Source: an uncultured Eubacteriales bacterium (GTDB lineage: Bacteria > Bacillota > Clostridia > Oscillospirales > CAG-272). Taken from it: a DNA stretch of 25,059 bases. Positions 7,466 through 13,942 of this stretch are shown here, piece by piece. Within the stretch, counting starts at the first letter, position 1. Each line of letters opens with the position of its first letter. Location of the stretch: NCBI GenBank assembly GCA_934462825.1, contig CAKSIP010000027.1, positions 1 to 25,059 of the forward strand. Reading direction: 5' to 3'. The notes beneath the pieces are model-generated. The model saw only the letters and a list, made by a program, of their open reading frames with translations. It ran no database searches and was not told where the DNA came from. Position numbers and translations under genes: made by a program.

Positions 7466-7921
7466 ATGTTTGAATTTGAAAAAATCTGCAAATCGTATGA
7501 AGCCCTATCTCCCATTGAACGCCTGGCTCTGCTGACCGGAAAATCGGTGAATATCCTTGCGAAGCTGAAAATGTTGGACATTCCCGGCGTAGATCCGGTT
7601 CATACGCTGGCGGGATTTATCCTCGGCTCTATAGTGGCGGATGGCAAAGTCAATGAAAAGGAATATCTGCTCATGTACCCTGCTCTGTTACGTGTATTCG
7701 GAGATGATTTTGATTTTGAGAGCATTAAGGCCTCATTCAAGCAAGACCGTGACAGCAGAAAGAAAATCAAGCAATATACCGAAGAAATGCTTTCCCTGCT
7801 TGTACTTGCCGATGAAAGCTTGCGCAAGCACATCATCATGCTGTGCTTGTGTGTGACCTCGGTGGACGGAAAAATTTCTTTTGCTGAAAGGCGTTACATT
7901 CGCAAGTTATGTGATGTATAA
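7466..7921 (+). CDS. TerB-like (TerB/DUF533 type) helical protein
   Basis: A 151-residue soluble all-helical protein. Two similar acidic motifs, IVADGKVNEKEYLLM at about 56-70 and TSVDGKISFAERRYI at about 131-145, are the paired D-G-x-[IV] signatures of the TerB fold, where acidic residues can bind metal. There is no signal peptide or membrane segment. It starts 56 bases after the permease with AAGGGAAG upstream and no clear promoter, so it probably belongs to the exporter operon. It is followed by a 19-bp hairpin. TerB proteins are named after tellurite resistance but most stand-alone copies have no proven role, and no other ter genes are present here. Role at the exporter is unknown. Confidence 0.78.
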   Translation: MFEFEKICKSYEALSPIERLALLTGKSVNILAKLKMLDIPGVDPVHTLAGFILGSIVADGKVNEKEYLLMYPALLRVFGDDFDFESIKASFKQDRDSRKKIKQYTEEMLSLLVLADESLRKHIIMLCLCVTSVDGKISFAERRYIRKLCDV

Positions 7922-7924
7922 AAC

Positions 7925-7965
7925 ACAAGGCCTGCCGAAGCCCATGGCTTCGGCAGGCCTTGTGA
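7925..7965 (+). terminator. Long perfect hairpin at the end of the exporter/TerB operon
   Basis: A 19-bp perfect stem (7925-7943 with 7947-7965) with a 3-nt loop, starting three bases after the TerB stop codon. No T-run follows on the plus strand (gaatttc), so termination may be weak or factor-assisted. It may instead protect the 3' end of the mRNA. Confidence 0.65.
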
Positions 7966-7995
7966 ATTTCAGGAGCCAAAATACACTCAAAAATC

Positions 7996-8024
7996 TTGAC
8001 TTTTCGTGCGCGCAATGTTACAAT
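7996..8024 (+). promoter_or_regulatory. Promoter of the zinc-ribbon membrane protein gene
   Basis: TTGACT (7996-8001), a 17-base spacer and TACAAT (8019-8024) give a good sigma-A match. The predicted start near 8031 leaves a 45-base leader before the ATG at 8076. Confidence 0.75.
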
Positions 8025-8075
8025 AAAGTATCTTGATGACAAGAGAAACTTGAAGAAAAACGGGACTGAAATTCT

Positions 8076-8591
8076 ATGAAAAAAATTGATAAATCTTTGC
8101 ACATTCTTTTTGCATTTGCACTCACGTGGTCAATCTTGATGGTTGTAGGTATTCCCATGATTGTGTTTGGGGCCGGCAAACCGGATTGGCTGCCGGTTCC
8201 CACGTTGTTTTTGGTGCTTGGTATTGCATTTTCGGGCGGTGGGTTTTACGGTGTTCCGCTTTTGTGGCTTTCTTACGGAGCCAAGCGCACCTTGCGCGGG
8301 TTTGTCTATGCGGTGGAAGTTTTGGGGCTGCGTGATGTGGACAAGCTCGCTTCTCATCTGCGAAAACCGGAGGATGAGGTGCGCAATCAGGTGGATGTTT
8401 GTTTGGCCAAGGGCTATTTCCCTACCTTAATCCGCGACGGCGACAAGCTGGTAGAAACAACGCCGCAACAAAAGCCGGAAGACGAATTGCATGACGTGAT
8501 TTGTCCTTGCTGCAGCGCGCATTTTACCTATCAGGGTACCCGCGGCGTTTGCCCCTATTGCGGCGTTCCTTATCGTACCGACAAAAAGTAA
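8076..8591 (+). CDS. Uncharacterised membrane protein with C-terminal zinc ribbon
   Basis: A 171-residue protein that I do not recognise as a named family. Two hydrophobic segments lie at about residues 9-31 and 42-66. Residues about 72-128 are soluble and predicted helical, with a pattern (DVDKLASHLRKPEDEVRNQV, then a KGYFP turn and a short basic/hydrophobic end) that resembles a small winged-helix domain. The C-terminus has a clear zinc ribbon with CPCC at 143-146 and CPYC at 159-162. It has its own promoter but only a weak ribosome binding site (CGGGA, about 12 bases upstream). It is a single-gene unit between the exporter operon and the hydrogenase operon. The ribbon and middle domain are probably cytoplasmic. 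Function unknown. Confidence 0.75.
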   Translation: MKKIDKSLHILFAFALTWSILMVVGIPMIVFGAGKPDWLPVPTLFLVLGIAFSGGGFYGVPLLWLSYGAKRTLRGFVYAVEVLGLRDVDKLASHLRKPEDEVRNQVDVCLAKGYFPTLIRDGDKLVETTPQQKPEDELHDVICPCCSAHFTYQGTRGVCPYCGVPYRTDKK

Positions 8592-8863
8592 CTGCCCTTG
8601 GCGCTCGTCAGCCCTCTCCGTTGATAAAAAGTGATAATAGTTTTTTCGTAATTTTGGCAAAAGTTTTTATTGCATTTCGCTTTCTCAACGATTGGGAAAG
8701 GCAATAAAAGCAGAGCCTATCGGATGTCTTCCCTCGTGCTGTACATAAACACTGACACGACGGACGGCTTCGGATAGGCTCTTTTTTTATTTTATCGGAC
8801 TCTTTGCCCTTTTATTGGAACGGGAGAACTGCTCCCTGGCTCCAAGCGCATTGGCAGTTCACT
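8592..8863. other. Convergent intergenic region
   Basis: 272 bases between the zinc-ribbon gene and the end of the hydrogenase operon. The only clear structure is the terminator at 8712-8788. No open frame with a ribosome binding site was seen, and the remainder is unremarkable AT-rich sequence. Confidence 0.6.
8712..8788 (+). terminator. Terminator between convergent genes, possibly bidirectional
   Basis: The outer stem agagcctatc (8712-8721) pairs with gataggctct (8773-8782) over 10 bp. A partly paired inner arm includes tcgtg/cacga. A run of seven T's at 8782-8788 follows on the plus strand. On the minus strand the hairpin is followed by GCTTTTATT, so it may also stop the hydrogenase operon. 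Confidence 0.75.
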
Positions 8864-10285
8864 TTATTTCAGCACGGAAATGGCGTCGGCTATGGTTTTT
8901 TCCAAGGCCTCATTGCCGTATTTATCCACTTCCGCTTTATTCTTTTCTCCGTGCGTAAGGCATCCCGCGCCGCCGATGCATCCGCCGACGCACGCCATGC
9001 CTTCAATGAAATTCGCTTGTAGCTTGCCGGCTTTCTTTTGAAACAAGGCCACTCTGCACTGCTCGATTCCGTCACAAATGCAGGGTTTAAGAACAAAATT
9101 CAGATTTTGCTCTTTAATTCCTTCTGCCACGGCGTCGGAGAGACCACCCGAACGAGCAAAAATTCGTCCGAAGTACGAGGCATTATCAAGGACGTCCTCC
9201 TCTAAGGCGGTCACATCAATGGCGCGGCTATCGAACAGCGCCTGCAATTCTTCAAATGTCAACACCGCATCTACGTAAGGCTTGACGCTTTCCTTTTGCA
9301 CTTCCATTTTCTTTGCGGTACACGGCCCGATAAACACGGTTTTGCAGTTTGCTTCGTGTTCCTTCACGTATTTTGCAATGGTTGCCATAGGAGAAAGGTT
9401 ATGAGAAACAAAAGGAAGCAATTCCGGGAAGCTCTTTTCAATATATTTCACAAAGGCAGGACAACACGAGCTTGTTAAAAAGCCCTTTTCCGCCAATTCT
9501 TTGGACTCCTCCTGCGCTACCATATCGGCTCCCAGCGCTGCTTCGATCACGGTATGAAATCCGAGCTTGCGCAAGCCGGTGATGACCTGTCCGAGCTTTG
9601 CATAAGTAAATTGGCTGGAAATCGACGGAGCCACAATGGCATAAACCTTATAAGCCTGATTTTCTTGACTTCCCTGCAACATGGAAATCACATTCAAAAT
9701 ATAGGACTTCTCGTTGATTGCGCCGAACGGGCAGGCATAAACGCAGGCGCCGCACGAAATACATTTGCTGTTATCAATGCAAGCCTGCTTTTCTTCTCCC
9801 ATGGAAATCGCTTTGATTTTGCAGGCGGTTTCGCAAGGACGTTTAAAATTGTGGATGGCACTGTACGGGCACACTTTTGCGCATGCGCCACATTCACGGC
9901 ACTTGCTTTTGTCGATATGGGCAACGTGATTGGCGTCAAAGGTAATGGCACCGAATTTGCACACGTCCTCACAACGGTGCGCCAAACAACCCCGGCAGGC
10001 GTTTGTCACTTCATAGCCGCCCATCGGGCATTCGTCACAGGCAATGTCGATCACTTCAATGACGTTCGGATTTGCCTTGTCTCCGCCCATAGCCAGCTTG
10101 ACACGCTCGGAAACAATGGCACGTTCCTTATACACGCAGCACCGCATCGTCGGCACCTTGCCGGGGACAATTGTCTTGGGAATTTCAAGAATATTCTCCT
10201 GCAAGGTACCTGCCCATGCCTGTTTTGCCACCTCACGCAAGACTTTATATTTTAAATGTTGTACTTTGGTATCAAATTTTCTCAT
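8864..10285 (-). CDS. [FeFe] hydrogenase, group B-like
   Basis: A 473-residue iron-sulfur protein, last in the operon. It would catalyse reversible H2 oxidation/proton reduction or act as a related redox enzyme in the cytoplasm. An N-terminal part with extra cysteines (CDECPMGG, CRGCLAHRCEDVCK) is followed by two [4Fe-4S] ferredoxin motifs, CRECGACAKVCP (about 129-140) and CISCGACVYACP (about 175-186). The three H-cluster motifs are complete: TSSCCPAF (Cys274/275), GPCTAKK (Cys322) and ACVGGCIGG (Cys432/436). GPC rather than MPC, and SCCPAF rather than SCCPxW, separate it from group A enzymes and fit the B1/B3 type. The ATG at 10285 has GGAG 7 bases upstream and follows the phosphatase stop by 12 bases. 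Maturation genes hydEFG are not in the window. Confidence 0.88.
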   Translation of the reverse strand: MRKFDTKVQHLKYKVLREVAKQAWAGTLQENILEIPKTIVPGKVPTMRCCVYKERAIVSERVKLAMGGDKANPNVIEVIDIACDECPMGGYEVTNACRGCLAHRCEDVCKFGAITFDANHVAHIDKSKCRECGACAKVCPYSAIHNFKRPCETACKIKAISMGEEKQACIDNSKCISCGACVYACPFGAINEKSYILNVISMLQGSQENQAYKVYAIVAPSISSQFTYAKLGQVITGLRKLGFHTVIEAALGADMVAQEESKELAEKGFLTSSCCPAFVKYIEKSFPELLPFVSHNLSPMATIAKYVKEHEANCKTVFIGPCTAKKMEVQKESVKPYVDAVLTFEELQALFDSRAIDVTALEEDVLDNASYFGRIFARSGGLSDAVAEGIKEQNLNFVLKPCICDGIEQCRVALFQKKAGKLQANFIEGMACVGGCIGGAGCLTHGEKNKAEVDKYGNEALEKTIADAISVLK

Positions 10286-10297
10286 ACTCAGCTCCAA

Positions 10298-11470
10298 TCA
10301 GAAATAACTGACTTTTATGCGCTTTCCCATTTGTTTTAAGCACTTTGACAGTTCTTCCACAAGGTTCATTTTTATATTGAAATTGATGGGAAGATCCGGG
10401 TTCTGATGGGCAGGGTTGACTGCACGACCGACGTAAAAGTTTATATCCGTCGCTTCTTCAAACAACATTCGGCAGATCAACGATGCTCCGTCATGACCGA
10501 AGCTCCATTTTTCGTAAAGCGTATTTTCCCCCAGCGCATCATGCGCATATTCCACTACGCGGTTAATGGTAATAACACCCTCCGTGACAAGATCCACGCC
10601 TTCAATTTTCGCAATGGGAGGAACATCCGAACGGACAAAATTGATGTCGGTTTCGATTCGTTTTCCCAAATACTTGGCTGCAATGGAGGCAGTGGTCCCT
10701 CCGCAAACGATGTGTTTTCCCTCTTTGGAAAAGAACAAGGACATCATCCGATTGCAATCGTCCCGATCCCGGGGAGGGCCGAACAACAAATTCATCGGGA
10801 CGCGTTTGCGGATCTTGATCACACAGGCCGTGGCATCATCGCCCGGACGATGCCCATACAGCTTATCCACTTCCTCCAGCAAAATGGTCGAAAGTGTTTT
10901 GGCCGTGTACCCGCCCGCCACCGAGGCTTCCATAAATCCGATGATGTCTTCTCTTTTCCATCCGAAGTTGTAAGCAAGGCCGATACCCGCATGAGGACAG
11001 CCGTCGCTCATAGCAACAAAAATATCATCCTCCTGCAATCGGATCAGAGAGTGATAAATCTTTTTGCCGCCAATGTTCATTTCGGTTTTCGGATAATCGT
11101 AGTTTTGTCCGTTCCGAAGCAGAATTGTCAGCGGGTTGTCGTATTGAATGAGCTCCATTTCGCGGTTCTCGACAAGATGCATAATGGTAAATGTCGAGTA
11201 AGCAACACCGCGCACCGAACAAATCGGAAGCGTTTGGGCAATGGTTTCCACGCAATCGGAAAGCGTCAACCCCTCTGCTACCATGGTGGAAATGATTTTA
11301 CTTGTCAGTGTAGACAAGATACTCGCTTTTACGCCGCTGCCAAGGCCGTCTGCCAGCACAATGACAGCGGAATTATCATTGGGTTCCACGACATCCACAT
11401 GATCGCCGCAAAGTTGTTCCCCCACATGATTGATGCTTTTGTAGCCGATCTCGGCGCAAAGGTCATTCAT
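10298..11470 (-). CDS. SpoIIE-type PP2C serine phosphatase with novel C-terminal domain
   Basis: A 390-residue protein. Residues about 1-222 are a SpoIIE/PP2C domain with the metal-binding aspartates in place: GDHVD (Asp23), LADGLGSG (Asp41), MSDG (Asp156) and GDDATACVIKI (Asp211/212). It should therefore be an active Mn/Mg-dependent Ser/Thr phosphatase. Residues about 225-390 form a second domain with conserved-looking stretches, VCGGTTASIAAKYLGK and GVDLVTEGVITINR, that I cannot name. There is no membrane segment and no receiver or GAF domain. The start codon overlaps the end of the PAS-hydrogenase gene by 8 bases, implying coupled translation and a shared task. PP2C genes are known neighbours of sensory (group C) [FeFe] hydrogenases. 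No obvious phosphoprotein target such as a STAS protein is encoded nearby. Confidence 0.85.
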   Translation of the reverse strand: MNDLCAEIGYKSINHVGEQLCGDHVDVVEPNDNSAVIVLADGLGSGVKASILSTLTSKIISTMVAEGLTLSDCVETIAQTLPICSVRGVAYSTFTIMHLVENREMELIQYDNPLTILLRNGQNYDYPKTEMNIGGKKIYHSLIRLQEDDIFVAMSDGCPHAGIGLAYNFGWKREDIIGFMEASVAGGYTAKTLSTILLEEVDKLYGHRPGDDATACVIKIRKRVPMNLLFGPPRDRDDCNRMMSLFFSKEGKHIVCGGTTASIAAKYLGKRIETDINFVRSDVPPIAKIEGVDLVTEGVITINRVVEYAHDALGENTLYEKWSFGHDGASLICRMLFEEATDINFYVGRAVNPAHQNPDLPINFNIKMNLVEELSKCLKQMGKRIKVSYF

Positions 11471-13139
11471 CGGAAATACTCTCTTTCAGCTTAGTTAAAG
11501 CAATCTTGGTTTCGGCGGCGGTTTCTCCGAGCAGTGAAGCAATTTCCTGCACAATCCGCATTTGCTTATCGACCACTCTATCGGCCGTTTCTATCGTTTG
11601 ATTTCGCTGTGTTTCTCGCTTTTCACGCTCGTTTTCTTCTTCTGTTACGTCTCGCATGATACAAAGAAGCATATGATACGTTTTGTCATAAATAATCGTT
11701 TCTTCTACATAGCGATTATACTCCGCTAAATAGGTTCTGCGGTCACGAATACTTTTTTGAGTTTCAAGCACATCCAAAAACGGCTTTGGATCCAGGATGC
11801 GCACCACCTGATCGCCAAGAATATCCGACGCATACCGAATATTCAAAATCTTACAGGCTGCGGGGTTAATCTGCTGAACCTCCAAAGCGTCATTGACGAC
11901 AATAAGCGCATTGGGCGTATTGGAAACTATGCAATCGGAAAAGCTTTCCGCCTTATCCTTCAAATAGGGCAGGCACATCGAAATTTCCGCTTTTCCATGA
12001 TAAATGGCAATCGCTTTTTCCCGGCAGGTATTATAGCCGCAGGAGCCGCAGTTCAGCTCGTCCTCCGGGCGATTCTTTCCCATTTTTTTGAGTATTTCTT
12101 TAATCTCACTTTCCGAAGGCATACCGTTTCGACGCTCAATCGGCTCAAAATGCTTTTTCAGCTCCAGGGAATCCGGCTGGGCGATGGCAAAGTCCCGCTT
12201 GCCTGCGTAGTTGACAACCGATTGATAATCGGCCACGGGAGAACGATGATATTTTTCCATAACAGGGCCGCCGACGCAACTTCCGACGCAAGCCGACATT
12301 TCGATAAAGCATTTATGGAGCTTTCCACTCGAAATTTCTTGCAAAGCGGCCATGCAGTTTTCCACGCCGTCAATCGCAAGGTATGTATAACCGGAGATGT
12401 TTTGCGCCATGGTTTTTAAAATGCCGCCGGTTGTGGGGAAGAAACGCGCTCGGCTTTGTTCGTTTGCGTCCATATTCGGTTCCATTTCGATATGCTCCGC
12501 TTTCAGCCACTCCGTCAACTCCTCAAAGGTCAAAACCGCTTCCACCATGCCTTCATAATATTGAGCTTCGTCTTTTTTGGAAACGCACGGCCCGATAAAA
12601 ACCGTTTTGGCTTCCGGGTTCCTCTTTTTTATATCTGTACAGTGCGCCTGCATAGGCGACATAATATCGGCCAAGCAAGGAAGCAGCGTCGGATAATATT
12701 TTTGGATCAAAAGGTTGATGGAGTGGCAGCAAGATGATATAAGAATATCATGCGCTCCATCCGCCAACATTTTTTCATATTCGGTTTTTATGATGGAGGC
12801 GCCAAGGGCGGTTTCCTCGACACCGGCAAAGCCCAGCTGTTTCAGCGCCTTTTCCATGCCGTTGATACCAATACCCGGATAATTGGCAATAAAGGAAGGG
12901 GCAATGCTGGCATAGACCGGCACACCCGATTGAATCAAAACTTTAACTTTTTCGGTTTCATCCACAATCTGCTTGGCGTTTTGCGGGCAGACAACAAAGC
13001 ACTGACCGCAAAGAATACATTCGTTGCCAATAATATGCGCCTGATTTCCGGAAAACCGGATCGATTTCACAGGGCAGTGTCGAATACATTTATAGCAGTT
13101 TTTGCAGTTTGATTTTTTTAAGGTTAAGCATTCCGACAC
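11463..13139 (-). CDS. PAS-domain [FeFe] hydrogenase homologue, putative H2/redox sensor (HydS/HsfB type)
   Basis: A 558-residue protein. Two [4Fe-4S] motifs, CKNCYKCIRHC (12-22) and CILCGQCFVVC (41-51), precede an H-cluster domain with SSCCHS (Cys137/138), GPCVSKK (Cys185) and ACVGSCVGG (Cys284/288). Next comes a four-cysteine CGSCGYNTC plus Cys389 cluster domain (364-389), then a PAS domain (about 398-500) and a short charged coiled coil (about 500-556). This order matches group C, so-called sensory, [FeFe] hydrogenases. No kinase, GGDEF or DNA-binding output is attached. The start is GTG at 13139, two bases after the preceding stop, with AAAGGAGGAG upstream. A longer frame to 13280 runs inside the ferredoxin gene and is rejected. 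It overlaps the phosphatase gene by 8 bases. Confidence 0.88.
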   Translation of the reverse strand: MSECLTLKKSNCKNCYKCIRHCPVKSIRFSGNQAHIIGNECILCGQCFVVCPQNAKQIVDETEKVKVLIQSGVPVYASIAPSFIANYPGIGINGMEKALKQLGFAGVEETALGASIIKTEYEKMLADGAHDILISSCCHSINLLIQKYYPTLLPCLADIMSPMQAHCTDIKKRNPEAKTVFIGPCVSKKDEAQYYEGMVEAVLTFEELTEWLKAEHIEMEPNMDANEQSRARFFPTTGGILKTMAQNISGYTYLAIDGVENCMAALQEISSGKLHKCFIEMSACVGSCVGGPVMEKYHRSPVADYQSVVNYAGKRDFAIAQPDSLELKKHFEPIERRNGMPSESEIKEILKKMGKNRPEDELNCGSCGYNTCREKAIAIYHGKAEISMCLPYLKDKAESFSDCIVSNTPNALIVVNDALEVQQINPAACKILNIRYASDILGDQVVRILDPKPFLDVLETQKSIRDRRTYLAEYNRYVEETIIYDKTYHMLLCIMRDVTEEENEREKRETQRNQTIETADRVVDKQMRIVQEIASLLGETAAETKIALTKLKESISDE

Positions 13140-13141
13140 GG

Positions 13142-13408
13142 TTACTCCTCCTTTGCCTTTTCCACAGCAGGCAGAATGGTATTTTCCCAAAACTCCCCAA
13201 AGCTTTCCGGCGTAATCCCCGTATAAACTACGTCTCCAACGGTAACGGTCACGCCGATACGGTTGCATCGTCCGGCACAAAACGCGCCGGTCAGGATAAT
13301 CTCATCCTCAAGCTTGTTTTTTTCTATTTTTTCCTGCAACAATTCCACAATGCGAGGTGCTCCTTTGATATGGCAGGAGCTACCGACACACACTTCTATG
13401 AATATCAT
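13142..13408 (-). CDS. Thioredoxin-like [2Fe-2S] ferredoxin (NuoE-like), second copy
   Basis: An 88-residue protein of the thioredoxin-fold [2Fe-2S] family, related to the NuoE/HydC-type subunit. The four cluster cysteines are Cys7 and Cys12 (CVGSSC) and Cys44 and Cys48 (CAGRC). It should carry one electron at a time in the cytoplasm. It begins two bases after the stop of the first copy and ends two bases before the GTG of the PAS hydrogenase. AAGGTGTAAGG serves as ribosome binding site. The tight spacing suggests it supplies or drains electrons for one of the hydrogenase-type proteins. Confidence 0.85.
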   Translation of the reverse strand: MIFIEVCVGSSCHIKGAPRIVELLQEKIEKNKLEDEIILTGAFCAGRCNRIGVTVTVGDVVYTGITPESFGEFWENTILPAVEKAKEE

Positions 13409-13410
13409 CC

Positions 13411-13650
13411 TTACACCTTCGCTTTGATTTCTGTTTCAAAAAAATCCTTAACCGTTTCCGGCGAAACCGAATAGAACGTATCGTTCACCGACACGCAAAC
13501 GCCGCGCTGACATTGTCCCATGCAGAATGTCCCGCCAAGCTCTATTTTATCGCCAAGTCCTGCTTCCCCAATATACTGCTGCAGACTTTCAACCACTTGC
13601 CTTGAACCTTTGATATGGCAAGAAGAACCGATACAAACCGTTACTCTCAT
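13411..13650 (-). CDS. Thioredoxin-like [2Fe-2S] ferredoxin (NuoE-like), first copy
   Basis: A 79-residue paralogue of the next gene and first in the operon. Cluster cysteines are Cys6 and Cys11 (CIGSSC) and Cys43 and Cys47 (CMGQC), with an extra Cys52. The start at 13650 (MRVTVCIGSSC) lines up with the second copy. The nearest good ribosome binding site, AAAGGGG, is about 13 bases away, a little far. An in-frame ATG at 13704 would add 18 residues with no family support. The pair shares the CxGSSCHIKG phrase and probably arose by tandem duplication. Confidence 0.82.
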   Translation of the reverse strand: MRVTVCIGSSCHIKGSRQVVESLQQYIGEAGLGDKIELGGTFCMGQCQRGVCVSVNDTFYSVSPETVKDFFETEIKAKV

Positions 13651-13793
13651 TTCCGTTTTTCGTCCCCTTTCTTTATGTGCCGTCCACAGCATCCATTCAG
13701 CCATGGAAATTTTCGTTTTTCATGAATCCGCTTATCAGAGGCGAGAAGCCTCGCCATCGGAATGCGATTTTCCTGTTGCCCCTGATCTGAATT

Positions 13794-13799
13794 ATTATA
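13794..13799 (-). promoter_or_regulatory. Candidate -10 box for the hydrogenase operon
   Basis: A perfect TATAAT on the minus strand within TATAGTATAATAA. The -35 position 17 bases upstream reads TTCCGC, a poor match, so an activator such as the adjacent LysR protein may be needed. It would give a leader of about 135 bases containing a small hairpin (13740-13755). The 292-base gap 13651-13942 holds no gene that I can support. Confidence 0.35.
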
Positions 13800-13942
13800 C
13801 TATACTTTTGCAAAAAGCGGAAGGGCCTTTTTTGCATATCAGCGAGGTATTTATCGATATAATGCAGATCGAAAGAACGCCTGCTTTCCTTCTGCGCCTT
13901 TTGGGTTATCCGCCTTCTGTGACGCGATCTCAGGAAGGCAAA

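Noticed and set aside
7466..7921. Tellurite resistance determinant
   Set aside because: Only the TerB fold is present; no terA/C/D/E genes accompany it, so a resistance role is unsupported.
8864..10285. Classical group A catalytic hydrogenase
   Set aside because: The motifs read GPCTAKK and SCCPAF in place of the MPC and SCCPxW forms, and the N-terminal cysteine pattern also differs, so a group B-like type is preferred.
11463..13280. Longer version of the PAS hydrogenase starting at 13280
   Set aside because: The extra 47 residues run inside the ferredoxin gene and resemble no domain. GTG at 13139 has a strong AGGAGG site and the proper spacing.
13651..13942. Riboswitch or T-box leader before the hydrogenase operon
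   Set aside because: Only a 6-bp hairpin (13740-13755) is visible, with no conserved riboswitch core or terminator/antiterminator pair.
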